Positions 16,511 to 25,896 of a stretch of 64,000 bases of DNA are shown here, one piece after another. The stretch comes from Streptomyces sp. Alt3 (lineage in GTDB: Bacteria > Actinomycetota > Actinomycetes > Streptomycetales > Streptomycetaceae), in NCBI RefSeq assembly GCF_030719215.1, contig NZ_CP120983.1, forward strand, positions 7,378,001 to 7,442,000, in the 5' to 3' direction. The first letter of the stretch is position 1. Each line of letters starts with the position of its first letter. A program made the translations under genes and the position numbers. Below the pieces are notes generated by a model, which saw nothing but the letters and a program-made list of their open reading frames with translations, was not told the DNA's origin and ran no database searches.

Positions 16511-19489
16511 ATGGGTACACAGAACACGCGCACACAGACGAAGACGCGTGCGCGGAGAAGGCCGAGATGGGCTGCGCTCGCCGCGGCCGCTGCCGTGACG
16601 CTGGGGACGGGGCTGGTAGCCGCGCCTCCCACGCACGCGGCGGAGGACCCGGTCGAGGTCGTGGTCGACGGCGACGACGTGCGCGCCGAGAACGTGAACG
16701 GCCTGACGTACAAGGGCCTCGGCGTACTCAGCTGCAACAGTACGACCAATCTGCTGATGGATTACAAGGCCGAGCACCCCGAGCGGTACTGGCAGCTGGT
16801 CCGTGTGTTGTTCGGCGGTGGGAACCCCCTGGTCAATCACGTGAAGGTCGAGATGGGGTCCGACACGAACACCTCGACCGGCGCCGACCCGGCGACCATG
16901 CGCACACGGGACGAACTCGCCGACGCCTCCCGTTCGCCCGGCTTCCAGCTGGCAGCCGACGCCAAGACGGTCAACCCGAAGCTCAAGGTCTCGATCCTGC
17001 GCTGGGAAATGCCCCGATGGGTCCAGCTGGAATGGAACAAGGGCACCGGTACGGATGAAATGTACCGCTGGTACAAGGAGACCATTCTCGACGTCCACGA
17101 AAAGTACGGGTACATGATCGACTATGTCGATCCGGACAAGAACGAGACCCGCACGCCGGACATCCCGTTCGTCAAGTGGTACAAGAACGCGGTCGTGAAC
17201 GACACGGACTTCGCCGACGAGCGCTACGGGATTCCGGCCCGCGCGCGGGAAGCCGTCGCCAGGGCCTACCACCGCATCAAGATCGTCGCCTCCGACGAGA
17301 ACAACACCCTCAACATGGGCCCGGCGATGCTCAGCGACGCCGATCTCTTCGGGATCGTCGACGCGGCGGGCTACCACTACACCACGGAGGACCGGCGCGA
17401 GGGTGCCGTGGACAGCCCCACCTACCTGCCGTACACGAAGCTGGCGACCGGCGACAACACCTACGGCCAGGACAAGGAGGTCTGGTACAGCGAAGGGACC
17501 GGCTCGTTCGGCTACACCGACTACAGGGTCAACAACACCGAGGGTCCCGACGGCGCCAGTACCGGAATCGGTGGCGTGCAGAGCGCTCTCGACATCGCCA
17601 ACCGGCTCGTCAAGAGTTACGCGAACTCCAAGCGCACGCATTACATCTTCCAGCCGGCGATCGGATCCTTCTACGAGGGTGCCCAGTACAGCCACAAGGA
17701 ACTGGTCAGCGCGCGTGACCCGTGGTCGGGACATCTCCACTACGACGCGGCGCTGTACGTGATGCAGCAGTTCACCGGATTCGCGAGGACGGGCTGGGAG
17801 AACGACACGAACACGGCCGGCATCTGGCGCACGGTGCCCGAAGCCAGTTACAGCGGAGTGAGCGGCACCGAGAATCTTGACGGCTCCAACGGCGCCCCCA
17901 GCTACATGACGCTCGCCGATCCCGGGAAGAAGGACTTCTCGACCGTCGTCGTCAATGACAGCGACCAGCCGAAGACCTATCGGATCAAAGCCGAGAATCT
18001 ACGGCTCGGCCGTGACCGCACGATGGAGGTCTGGGAGACCCGGGCGGCCGACGCCGGGCAGCGCTACGACGCCAACTTCAAGCGGCTGGCCGACGAGATC
18101 GGGCCGGGCGCCGATGGTGCGTACACGTACACAGTGAAGCCGCGGTCCATCACCACACTCACCACTCTCGACAGGAGCGCCGACGCGTCCACGAAGCAGC
18201 GCCTGCCCGAGTCCGGGGAGCGCACCGTCCTCGACACCGACGGGAGCGGCAAACGGGGCGACACCCGGGACACGTACCTGTACGCGGACGACTTCGCGTA
18301 CGAGGAAGAGGGAAGGGTCAAGGTCGGCAGGACGCTCCAGCCCTACCTCGCCTCGCGTGGGAACCAGCCCCGCTACATGGTCGACCAGACCGGCGCATGG
18401 GAGGTGGGCGGCGACGGAGTGCTGTACCAGTACATGGACCAGTCCATGAAGGACACCGGCGCCTGGAACAGGAACACACCGAACACCACGGTCGGTGACT
18501 TCCGCTGGGAGAACTACAAGGCGTCGGTCGACGTCTCCTTCCCCGACCCGGACGGCGGCCTCGCGGCCCTGGGCGTGCGCCAGCAGAAGGGCATGTCGAT
18601 CAGCGACGCCGCCTACAACCTGCGCATCGGCCCCGACGGCGCCTGGACCTTCTACGAGTACGGCACGGCCCGCGCGCAGGGCGAGGTCGCGGCGGCCGGC
18701 GGTTACCGCCTCGCCGTGGAGGCGAAGGGGGCACAGGTCACCGCCTACGTCGACGGCGAGGCGGTGGCGGTCTACGACGACCCGACCCCGCAGACCGAGG
18801 GCCGCGTCAAGCTCGGGAGCGACTTCCACAGGACGGGCTTCGACAACCTGAAGGTCGAGACGATCGACGGCTACACGCCCTACGCCGGAGCGCAGTTGGA
18901 CAACATGGACAGTGCGATCGCGTACGAGGGCGCGTGGAGCAGGAAGGCCTCGCTCGGCGACGCGATGGACTGGTACCGCTCGACGTCGACGAGCGCGACG
19001 GCGGGCGCTTCCTTCACCGTCCCGTTCCGCGGTACGGGAGTCGATGTCATCGGCGGCAACGACGGCAGCGCCGTCCTCGACGTGTACGTCGACGGCGAGC
19101 TCGTGGCCAGGGACTCGAAGACCGCCGTCGCGGACAAGCGTCTGGCGACGTACACGCTGCGCGGTCTGCCGGAAGGCAAGCACCGGGTGAGGTTCGTCCT
19201 GAAGTCGGGGACGCTCGTCCTCGACGCGTTCAACACCTTCTCCGCCTCCCGCACGGCGGGCGGCAGGGCTGACACGGCGCCGGTCCGCCGTGCCCTCGCG
19301 GAGACCGCGGCGCCGGAGCGGGGGGCGTACACGGCCGCGTCGTGGGACGTGTTCGCGCGGGCGGCCGCCGCCGCGAAGTCCGCCGTGGCCGGGCGGGCGG
19401 GCCTCGACACCGTAGGCGCCGAGCAGCTCGCGAGCAGGCTGCGAACGGCGTACGAGCAGTTGGTGCGCAAGGAGGACGCCGCGCGGTAG
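16511..19489 (+). CDS. Secreted GH59-family glycoside hydrolase (galactocerebrosidase-like) with FIVAR tail
   Basis: A 992-aa exported enzyme. It has an Arg-rich signal peptide at about 1-44 ending THAAEDP. A GH59-type (beta/alpha)8 domain follows with the acid/base Glu212 in DPDKNETRTPDIPFVKWYKN and nucleophile Glu328 in EVWYSEGTGSFGYTDY, placed as in galactosylceramidase. A beta-sandwich and a lectin-like module sit around 590-800, then another at 800-915. A FIVAR-like helical domain follows at the end (YTAASWDVFARAAAAAKSAV). The family removes terminal beta-galactosyl groups from glycolipids or glycans outside the cell. ATG 16511 is used. It lies upstream of a sugar-import locus, which would take up the released sugars. 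Confidence 0.82.
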   Translation: MGTQNTRTQTKTRARRRPRWAALAAAAAVTLGTGLVAAPPTHAAEDPVEVVVDGDDVRAENVNGLTYKGLGVLSCNSTTNLLMDYKAEHPERYWQLVRVLFGGGNPLVNHVKVEMGSDTNTSTGADPATMRTRDELADASRSPGFQLAADAKTVNPKLKVSILRWEMPRWVQLEWNKGTGTDEMYRWYKETILDVHEKYGYMIDYVDPDKNETRTPDIPFVKWYKNAVVNDTDFADERYGIPARAREAVARAYHRIKIVASDENNTLNMGPAMLSDADLFGIVDAAGYHYTTEDRREGAVDSPTYLPYTKLATGDNTYGQDKEVWYSEGTGSFGYTDYRVNNTEGPDGASTGIGGVQSALDIANRLVKSYANSKRTHYIFQPAIGSFYEGAQYSHKELVSARDPWSGHLHYDAALYVMQQFTGFARTGWENDTNTAGIWRTVPEASYSGVSGTENLDGSNGAPSYMTLADPGKKDFSTVVVNDSDQPKTYRIKAENLRLGRDRTMEVWETRAADAGQRYDANFKRLADEIGPGADGAYTYTVKPRSITTLTTLDRSADASTKQRLPESGERTVLDTDGSGKRGDTRDTYLYADDFAYEEEGRVKVGRTLQPYLASRGNQPRYMVDQTGAWEVGGDGVLYQYMDQSMKDTGAWNRNTPNTTVGDFRWENYKASVDVSFPDPDGGLAALGVRQQKGMSISDAAYNLRIGPDGAWTFYEYGTARAQGEVAAAGGYRLAVEAKGAQVTAYVDGEAVAVYDDPTPQTEGRVKLGSDFHRTGFDNLKVETIDGYTPYAGAQLDNMDSAIAYEGAWSRKASLGDAMDWYRSTSTSATAGASFTVPFRGTGVDVIGGNDGSAVLDVYVDGELVARDSKTAVADKRLATYTLRGLPEGKHRVRFVLKSGTLVLDAFNTFSASRTAGGRADTAPVRRALAETAAPERGAYTAASWDVFARAAAAAKSAVAGRAGLDTVGAEQLASRLRTAYEQLVRKEDAAR

Positions 19490-19506
19490 GCGGTCGGTGT
19501 GCGCCC

Positions 19507-19541
19507 GAGCGGTCCCGGCGGAGGTGTCGCCGGGACCGCTC
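19507..19541. terminator. Bidirectional terminator after GH59 gene
   Basis: A perfect 14-bp stem: GAGCGGTCCCGGCG (19507-19520) with CGCCGGGACCGCTC (19528-19541) around a 7-nt loop. It is located just after the GH59 stop and touches the end of the convergent regulator gene. Confidence 0.8.
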
Positions 19542-20727
19542 AGGCCGGTTCGCGGCGCCGCGCCGTGTGCGGGGGAACGGAGTTCGGTCCGGCCGGGAGC
19601 GACGAGGCGCGGATCATCAGCTCCGGCAGGATGAGCGCGCGTTGGGCCGGACGGCGAGGGCCTTCGAGCAGGCGCGCCAGCATCATCTCGACGGCCGTGC
19701 GTCCCACGAGCGCCTTGGGTGGCCGGACGGCCGTGATGGCCGGGTCGGCGAGATGGGCGACCTCGTCGTCGTAGCTGACGATCGCCAGGTCGTCGGGGAC
19801 GCGGACGCCCTGCTCGGTCAGGTACTGCACCACCGAGAGCGCGTCGGGGTCGCTGTGCACGATGAGCGCGGTGATGCCGGAGCGACGGCAGCCTTCCAGG
19901 ATGTCGCCGATGATCCGGCGGTGCCCCGGGACGTCGAGGGCGACGCTCTCGCGTATCAGGAAGTCGGCTGACAGACCGAGCCCGGCGCAGGCGCGGTCCC
20001 ACCCCACGGCCAGGTGCGCCGACGTGGGGCTGCCCTTGGACAGTACGAGCCCGATATGGCGGTGGCCGAGCGTGTGCAGATGCCGGACCGCCATCTCCAG
20101 CCCGGTCGCGTGATCGCTGCGTACCCATTCGAGCTGGTGCGGCGTCGGGGTCCAGTCAGGTGTGTTGCGCTCCACGAAGACCACGGGGACCGGCAGCCTG
20201 CCGATCCAGTCGATCATCTCGTGCATGCCGGGACCCTCCAGGTTCGGCGCGAGGAGCACTCCCTGCACCCGTCCGGATTCGGTCAGCCGGACGATCTGCC
20301 GGCGGTCCTCCGCCGGGTCGTAGCTGGAGCCCCGCAGCTGGACGTTCACGCCGTGCGCCGCCGCGGCGTTGCGGACGCCACTGACGATCTGCGGCCAGTA
20401 GAAGTCCAGTGAGGGAACGACCATCCCGATCGTGAACGCCGGCATCGCGAGACGCCTGCGGCGCACCGGCTCCTGCTCCAGTGCGGAGGGCAGCGTGGCC
20501 CCACCGTGCACCCGGGTCAGCAGGCCGCGATCGGCCAGCGCCGCGATGTCGCGCCGGATCGTCAGCTCGCTGACCGAGAGGTCCTGCGCGAGATCGCGTA
20601 CGCGAACAGCGCCGTGCAGCCGCAGCTGGTCCATCAGCCGTTCGCGGCGTTGCAGCGCGAAAAGCTGGTCGGCCCTCGCGGCAGGTCCCGGGGGTCCGTC
20701 GGGTCCGGTGGGCCGTGTCGACGTCAT
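19540..20727 (-). CDS. Hybrid transcriptional regulator: DeoR-type HTH plus LacI-type sugar sensor
   Basis: A 395-aa regulator from ATG 20727, behind GGGAGGGG. Residues about 20-85 form a DeoR helix-turn-helix (RRERLMDQLRLHGAVRVRDL, SELTIRRDIAALADRGLLTR, VHGGAT). Residues from about 105 form a periplasmic-binding-protein-like sensor (FTIGMVVPSLDFYWPQIVSG, DWIGRLPVPVVFVERNT, DDLAIVSYDDEVAHLADPAI) as in LacI regulators. The sensor should bind a sugar acid or oligosaccharide from the locus. It is divergent from the hydroxyacid dehydrogenase and ABC genes, and the shared region carries 10-bp phased TTCG repeats that look like its operator. Confidence 0.85.
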   Translation of the reverse strand: MTSTRPTGPDGPPGPAARADQLFALQRRERLMDQLRLHGAVRVRDLAQDLSVSELTIRRDIAALADRGLLTRVHGGATLPSALEQEPVRRRRLAMPAFTIGMVVPSLDFYWPQIVSGVRNAAAAHGVNVQLRGSSYDPAEDRRQIVRLTESGRVQGVLLAPNLEGPGMHEMIDWIGRLPVPVVFVERNTPDWTPTPHQLEWVRSDHATGLEMAVRHLHTLGHRHIGLVLSKGSPTSAHLAVGWDRACAGLGLSADFLIRESVALDVPGHRRIIGDILEGCRRSGITALIVHSDPDALSVVQYLTEQGVRVPDDLAIVSYDDEVAHLADPAITAVRPPKALVGRTAVEMMLARLLEGPRRPAQRALILPELMIRASSLPAGPNSVPPHTARRREPA

Positions 20728-20760
20728 GGCGCATCCCCTCCCGTCCGGTGCTGAGCCCGG

Positions 20761-20800
20761 GCGATGTTCGAGTCTGTTCGGATCGTTTCGTCTGTGGTCG
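20761..20800. promoter_or_regulatory. 10-bp phased TTCG direct repeats (putative operator)
   Basis: Four successive 10-bp blocks end in TTCG, TTCG, TTCG and GTCG (20770, 20780, 20790, 20800), so the half sites face the same side of the helix. DeoR-type proteins often bind direct repeats with this spacing. The 12-mer CGATGTTCGAGT here (20762-20773) recurs at 16384-16395 before the GH59 gene. The site lies between the divergent regulator and dehydrogenase genes. Confidence 0.55.
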
Positions 20801-20926
20801 AGCTCTGGTGGGTCTGTGTGGGTGACCACTATCTCTGACTCAGCGTCTTCTGGCTGGAACTCGCCGGAAACACGAATGGCACCTGCTGTTTGAGCGGGAG
20901 CCCGGAGACAGAGGAGCCCGCACCGT

Positions 20927-21946
20927 ATGCAGACCAAGGCCCGCGCTCTGGTCGTGATGAGCAGGTCCAGCTTCGAGGCACACTTCGATCAGGACCGGCT
21001 GCGCCGCCTCTCCGACCTCGTCGCCCTGGACGAGCCCTGCTGGACGGACGACCTCGACAGCGCACGGTCACGCGAACGCCTGGCCCGCGCCGAAGTGCTG
21101 CTCACGTCGTGGGGCGCGCCCGCTCTCACCCCGCAGCGACTCGCCGCCGCACCCCGCCTGCGGGCCGTGCTGCACGGGGCGGGCAGCGTGCGTGACCTGG
21201 TCGGACAGGAGGTGTGGCGGCGCGGGATCCGCGTGACCAGCGCCGCCGACGCCAACGCCGTGCCGGTGGCGGAGTACACCCTCGCCGCGATCATCTTCGC
21301 CGGGAAGAAGGTCCCGTTCCTCGCCGCCGACGAGCGGCACGCCTACGGGGGCTGGGGCTCGGTCACCGGCTACGGCGACCTGTCCAACTTCCGGCGGACC
21401 GTCGGCATCGTCGGGTTCTCGCGGATCGGCCGCCAGGTCGTCGAACTGCTGCGGGTGCTGCGAGGCACCACCTGCCTGGTGGCCGACCCGTACGCCGACC
21501 CGGAGGAGGTGGCGCGAGCCGGTGCGAGGCTCGTACCGCTGGAGGAGATGCTGCCGCAGGTCCACGTGCTGTCCGTGCACGCCCCCGAGCTGCCCGAGAC
21601 CCATCACCTGATCGGCGCCGAGCAGTTGGGTCTGCTCCCCGACTTCGCGACGGTCATCAACACCGCCCGCGGCTCGCTCGTCGACCCCGACGCGCTGGCC
21701 GCCGAGTGCGCCGACCGCCGGCTCTTCGCGATCCTCGACGTCACCGACCCCGAACCGCTGCCCACCGACTCGCCGTTGCGCCGCCTCGCCCGCGTGATGA
21801 TCACGCCGCACATCGCCGGGTCCCTGGGCACCGAGATCGGCCGGCTGACCGACCACGTCCTCGACGAACTCGCCCGCTGGGTGGCCGACAGGCCGCTGCG
21901 CGCAGAGATCACCGCGGAGAGCTGGGCCCTTGGCCTGAGCGCCTGA
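20927..21946 (+). CDS. D-isomer-specific 2-hydroxyacid dehydrogenase family protein
   Basis: A 339-aa NAD-dependent dehydrogenase. The Rossmann motif is GIVGFSRIGRQVVE near 163-176, and DPYAD supplies the acidic adenosine-binding residue. The catalytic set is Arg in INTARGSLVD, Glu in DVTDPEPLPTDSPL and His in ITPHIAGS. This is the order of D-lactate/phosphoglycerate dehydrogenases. It probably reduces or oxidises a 2-keto or 2-hydroxy sugar acid produced by the lyase encoded downstream. It is the first gene of the import operon and lies 52 bp before the solute-binding protein. The exact substrate is unknown. Confidence 0.85.
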   Translation: MQTKARALVVMSRSSFEAHFDQDRLRRLSDLVALDEPCWTDDLDSARSRERLARAEVLLTSWGAPALTPQRLAAAPRLRAVLHGAGSVRDLVGQEVWRRGIRVTSAADANAVPVAEYTLAAIIFAGKKVPFLAADERHAYGGWGSVTGYGDLSNFRRTVGIVGFSRIGRQVVELLRVLRGTTCLVADPYADPEEVARAGARLVPLEEMLPQVHVLSVHAPELPETHHLIGAEQLGLLPDFATVINTARGSLVDPDALAAECADRRLFAILDVTDPEPLPTDSPLRRLARVMITPHIAGSLGTEIGRLTDHVLDELARWVADRPLRAEITAESWALGLSA

Positions 21947-21998
21947 CCCAGACCCGCTTGTCCGACCGTCACCAACCGCTCAAAGGAGAGCCGCCGCT

Positions 21999-23267
21999 AT
22001 GAAGTTGACGAAGAACCTCGCACGTATCGCGCCGCTGATCGTCGCCGCGACCCTCACCACCACCGCCTGCGACGCCAGCGGCACGGACAGCACCTCGTCG
22101 TCCCAGGGCGGGACCGTCGTGAAGATCGCGCTGTGGAACTACAAGACCACACCGGAGTTCAAGGCCCTGATCGAGGGCTTCGAGGCCGAGAACCCCGGCA
22201 TCGACGTCCAGCCGGTCGACATCCTCGCCGACAACTACCCGGAGAAGGTCACCACCATGCTCGCGGGCGGTGACACCACCGACGTCCTGACCATGAAGAA
22301 CGTCACCGACTACGCCCGCTATGCCACCCGTGACCAGCTCCTGCCGCTGACCGACGAGGCGGCCGGGCTGGACAAGGCGTCGTACTCCGGTCTCGACGAC
22401 TACGACCTCGACGGCAAGTACTACGCGCTGCCGTACCGCTCGGACTTCTGGGTCCTCTTCTACAACAAGGACATGGTCGGCAAGGAGGACCTGTCCGAGC
22501 TGACCTGGGACGACTACGCGAAGCTGGCGAAGAAGTTCACCAAGGGCTCGGGGTCCGACAAGGTCTACGGTACCTACCTGCACACCTGGCGCTCCGTCGT
22601 CCAGGCGATCTCCTCCGCGCAGACGGGCGGCGACCAGCTCGGCGGCGATTACGCGTTCTTCAAGGACCAGTACGAGATGGCCCTCGGCCTGCAGAAGGCG
22701 AAGGCGACCCTGCCGTTCGCCACGGCCTCCAGCAACCAGATCACCTACGACTCGCAGCTGACCACCGGCAAGGCCGCCATGGTCCCGATGGGCTCGTGGT
22801 GGGCGGCCGCCCTGCTCGCCGAGAAGGCGCAGGGCAAGAACGACATCAACTGGGGCATGGCGCCGATGCCGCAGGCCCAGAACGACGGCAAGAACGTCAC
22901 CTTCGGCTCGCCGACCGCGTTCGCCGTCAACAAGAAGGCCCGCAACGCGGACGCCGCCAAGAAGTTCGTCACCTGGGCCTCGGGTCCGAAGGGCGCCGCC
23001 GCCGTCGCCAAGATCGGCGTCACGCCCGCGTACACCAGCGACAAGATCCTCGACACCTTCTTCTCCGTCGACGGCATGCCGGCGGACGCACTCTCCCGCA
23101 GGACGATGCAGCCGACCACGGTGCAACTGGAGATGCCGGTCAGCGACAAGACCTCCGACATCGACCAGATCCTCAAGGAGGAGCACGAGATGATCATGAG
23201 CGGTGAGAAGTCCGTCGACGAGGGCGTCAAGGAGATGGACAAGCGTGTGAAGGACGAAGTCCAGTGA
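21999..23267 (+). CDS. ABC transporter sugar-binding lipoprotein (CUT1 family)
   Basis: A 422-aa extracytoplasmic solute-binding protein with a lipoprotein signal ending in TLTTTAC (Cys24), so it is anchored to the outer face of the membrane. The type I sugar-binding fold is seen in VVKIALWNYKTTPEFKALIE, YALPYRSDFWVLFYNKDMVG and MAPMPQAQNDGKNVTFGSPT. AAGGAG precedes ATG 21999. It is followed directly by two permease genes (4-nt overlaps) but no ATPase gene, so a shared MsiK-type ATPase encoded elsewhere probably energises it, as is usual for Streptomyces CUT1 systems. The ligand is presumably an oligosaccharide containing uronic acid. Confidence 0.9.
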   Translation: MKLTKNLARIAPLIVAATLTTTACDASGTDSTSSSQGGTVVKIALWNYKTTPEFKALIEGFEAENPGIDVQPVDILADNYPEKVTTMLAGGDTTDVLTMKNVTDYARYATRDQLLPLTDEAAGLDKASYSGLDDYDLDGKYYALPYRSDFWVLFYNKDMVGKEDLSELTWDDYAKLAKKFTKGSGSDKVYGTYLHTWRSVVQAISSAQTGGDQLGGDYAFFKDQYEMALGLQKAKATLPFATASSNQITYDSQLTTGKAAMVPMGSWWAAALLAEKAQGKNDINWGMAPMPQAQNDGKNVTFGSPTAFAVNKKARNADAAKKFVTWASGPKGAAAVAKIGVTPAYTSDKILDTFFSVDGMPADALSRRTMQPTTVQLEMPVSDKTSDIDQILKEEHEMIMSGEKSVDEGVKEMDKRVKDEVQ

Positions 23268-24208
23268 GTGCCGTCGCACCCCCCGTCACCGAGCAGCCGT
23301 CCGGCGGCGCTTCCGCGGCCCACCAGGCCGCCCAGAAGCGTCGGCGGCGCCGCAACCTTCTGGTCGGCTGGTCGTTCATCCTGCCGAACTTCGTCGGGTT
23401 CGCCGCCCTCACCCTCGTCCCGGTGATCGGCGCGCTCGCGATCTCCTTCACCGACTGGGACTCCTACTCCACCCCGAAGTGGGCCGGCCTGGACAACTTC
23501 CAGCGGCTGTGGAACGACTCCAACTTCTGGGCCGCGCTGCAGAACACCCTCTACTACGCGGCGGGACACATCCCGCTCACCCTCGTGGTCTCGCTCGGCC
23601 TTGCCGTGCTGCTCAATCAGAAGCTGCGCGGCGTGCACGTCCTGCGGACCGCGTTCTTCTTCCCGTACATCACCTCGCTCGTCGCCGTCGCCGTCGTGTG
23701 GAACATGCTGCTGAGCCCCGAGTCGGGACCGGTCAACCAGTTCCTCACCTTCCTCGGCATCGACGACCCGCCGGGCTGGACCAGCTCCCAGGACTGGGCG
23801 ATGCCCGCCCTGATCATCACGAGCGTGTGGCGGGACATGGGCTACTACATGGTGCTGTTCCTGGCCGGACTGCAGACCGTCCCGGCCGAGCTGTACGAGG
23901 CGGCCCGCATGGACGGCGCGGGTGCGTGGCAGCGGTTCTGGCACGTCACCCTGCCGGGACTCCGGCCCACGACCTTCTTCGTCACCGTCATGATCACGGT
24001 CTCCAGCTTCAAGGTCTTCGACCTCGTGCAGGTCATGACCGAGGGCGGGCCGGGCCGCTCGACCCTCGTACTCTCCCAGCTGATCTTCCGTGAGGGCATC
24101 ACGCAGGGCCGCTTCGGCTACGCCTCGGCGGTCTCCCTCATGCTCTTCCTGATCTGCCTGGTGATCACGGTGATCCAGTTCCGGATGCAGCGAAGGAGCG
24201 AGCGATGA
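23264..24208 (+). CDS. ABC sugar transporter permease (MalF-type)
   Basis: A 314-aa inner-membrane permease with six hydrophobic helices. It carries the EAA loop near 225-245 (ELYEAARMDGAGAWQRFWHV, TLPGLRPT) that docks the ATPase. The GTG start overlaps the binding-protein stop by 4 nt. It pairs with the downstream permease to form the channel. An Ala/Arg-rich 30-residue cytoplasmic N-terminus precedes the first helix (LVGWSFILPNFVGFAALTLV). Confidence 0.92.
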   Translation: MSAVAPPVTEQPSGGASAAHQAAQKRRRRRNLLVGWSFILPNFVGFAALTLVPVIGALAISFTDWDSYSTPKWAGLDNFQRLWNDSNFWAALQNTLYYAAGHIPLTLVVSLGLAVLLNQKLRGVHVLRTAFFFPYITSLVAVAVVWNMLLSPESGPVNQFLTFLGIDDPPGWTSSQDWAMPALIITSVWRDMGYYMVLFLAGLQTVPAELYEAARMDGAGAWQRFWHVTLPGLRPTTFFVTVMITVSSFKVFDLVQVMTEGGPGRSTLVLSQLIFREGITQGRFGYASAVSLMLFLICLVITVIQFRMQRRSER

Positions 24209-25116
24209 GCACCACTGTGCTGCGCAAGGACAGCACCGCACCCACGGACCCGGCTCCCGCGGGCCCCCCGGCGGAGCCCCGTGCCCGCGGCGGGGCGGGG
24301 GCGGCCGTCGGGCAGATCGCCCTGTACGTACTTCTCGCGGTGGTGGCCCTCGCGGTGCTCCTGCCGTTCATCTGGATGCTGATCTCGTCGGTCAAGGACG
24401 ACCGAGATGTCTTCACGGTGCCGATCCAGTGGATCCCCGAAGAGTTCAAATGGGAGAACTTCACCACCATCTGGACACGGGTGCCGTTCGCCGCCTACCT
24501 CGGCAACTCGTTCCTCCTGAGCATCGTGATCACGTTCCTGCAGGTGCTCACCGGCAGCTTCGCGGCCTACGGCTTCGCCAAGATGCGCTTCCCCGGCCGG
24601 GATCTGCTCTTCACCGGCTACATCGCGACGATCGCGGTGCCGTGGCAGGCGTACATGGTCCCGCAGTACGTGATCATGCAGAAGTTCGGCCTGGTGAACT
24701 CGTACACTTCACTCATCCTGCTACAGGCGTTCGGCGCGTTCGGTGTCTTCCTGATGCGCCAGTTCTATCTGACGATCCCGGACGAGATCAGCGAGGCGGC
24801 CCGCCTCGACGGCCTGACCGAGTACGGAATCTGGGCGCGGATCGTGCTTCCGCTGTCCAAGCCGGCGCTCGCGAGCCTGGCCCTGCTGACGTTCGTGAAC
24901 ACCTGGAACGACTACATGGGTCCGTTCATCTACCTCACCGACAACCGCCTGTGGACCGTGCAGCTGGGGCTGCGCGCCTTCATCGGGCAGTACGACGCGG
25001 AGTCGGCGATGATCATGACGGGTTCGGTGCTCTCCCTGGCGCCGGTCCTGGCGGTGTTCCTGCTCGGCCAGCGCTACTTCGTGCGGGGCATCGCGACGAC
25101 CGGTGTGAAGGGCTGA
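24205..25116 (+). CDS. ABC sugar transporter permease (MalG-type)
   Basis: A 303-aa membrane permease. The first helix is VGQIALYVLLAVVALAVLLP near 35-54. The DREVF-like exit motif is KDDRDVFTVPIQWIPEEF, and the EAA loop near 193-215 is EISEAARLDGLTEYGIWARI, VLPLSKPAL. The ATG overlaps the preceding gene by 4 nt. It completes the CUT1 importer, with no ATPase gene in the operon. Confidence 0.92.
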   Translation: MSTTVLRKDSTAPTDPAPAGPPAEPRARGGAGAAVGQIALYVLLAVVALAVLLPFIWMLISSVKDDRDVFTVPIQWIPEEFKWENFTTIWTRVPFAAYLGNSFLLSIVITFLQVLTGSFAAYGFAKMRFPGRDLLFTGYIATIAVPWQAYMVPQYVIMQKFGLVNSYTSLILLQAFGAFGVFLMRQFYLTIPDEISEAARLDGLTEYGIWARIVLPLSKPALASLALLTFVNTWNDYMGPFIYLTDNRLWTVQLGLRAFIGQYDAESAMIMTGSVLSLAPVLAVFLLGQRYFVRGIATTGVKG

Positions 25117-25119
25117 GGG

Positions 25120-25896
25120 ATGGGGAGGACGGAGGCGAGCCGGCATCCGCGGCTCAACGTCGCCTACGGTTCCTGGGAGTTGATATGGGCGCACGTCCAC
25201 CGTGTCCTGGTCGTCAACCTCGGGATCGCAGTGACCAATCTGCCCCTGCTGGCCGCGCTGCACGCGTCCCCTCAACCCTGGCGGCACCCCGTGTTCTTCG
25301 GGCTGTTGCTGCTGATGCTGCCGGGACCGTCCCTCGCCGCCGCGTTCGCGTATCTCGGCGGCACGACCGGGAACGAGCAGGCGCCGGTACGGCTGTTCGC
25401 CCGCGCGTACCTGCGGCTCTACCGGCGAGCGGTGCTGGTCTCGGCACCCTTCGTGCTGCTCGTGATCGCGGCCGTCGTGGATGTCGTGACACTGCGAACC
25501 TTCGCACCGGGCGCGGCGGTCGTGCCGGTGGCGGTCGTGGTCGCGCTGGTGGCCGCCGCGGCCTGGCCGGTCGCGCTCGCGCATGTGGCCGGGGGCGCCG
25601 GCATCGGGCGGCGGCTCTTCCTGCTGGCGCCGTACGCGGTACTCCGGCACGGGCTGCTGGCCCTGATGAACCTCGCGCTGGGGGCTGTGGCCCTGTTGCT
25701 CGTCAACCAGGCGCCGTTGGCGGGGCTCGCGGTGCTGCCCGGGTGCGTGCTGTTCGTGGTGTGGCGCAACTGCCGCGTCATGGCGTACTTCAGCGACCGG
25801 GGCGCGGCGAGCGATCCCGCCGCACGAGAGGGGAGGCGTGATGTCACCGACGGCTTCCGGTCGGGCATCGGACCCGCAGCAAGCGCCGGCAGCTGA
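25120..25896 (+). CDS. YesL/DUF624-like integral membrane protein
   Basis: A 258-aa protein with about six membrane helices and a conserved-looking start (HPRLNVAYGSWELIWAHVHR, VLVVNLGIAVTNLPLL). This layout matches YesL/DUF624 proteins, which regularly sit beside CUT1 transporters and polysaccharide-lyase genes, as in the rhamnogalacturonan locus of Bacillus. Their biochemical role is unknown. It begins 3 nt after the permease stop and ends 56 nt inside the lyase frame, so the cluster is one operon. The C-terminal 30 residues are polar. Confidence 0.75.
   Translation: MGRTEASRHPRLNVAYGSWELIWAHVHRVLVVNLGIAVTNLPLLAALHASPQPWRHPVFFGLLLLMLPGPSLAAAFAYLGGTTGNEQAPVRLFARAYLRLYRRAVLVSAPFVLLVIAAVVDVVTLRTFAPGAAVVPVAVVVALVAAAAWPVALAHVAGGAGIGRRLFLLAPYAVLRHGLLALMNLALGAVALLLVNQAPLAGLAVLPGCVLFVVWRNCRVMAYFSDRGAASDPAAREGRRDVTDGFRSGIGPAASAGS

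Noticed and set aside
17999..20128. 709-codon minus-strand frame spanning GH59 and regulator genes
   Set aside because: Crosses a strong terminator and two real genes, with low-complexity Arg/Gly content.
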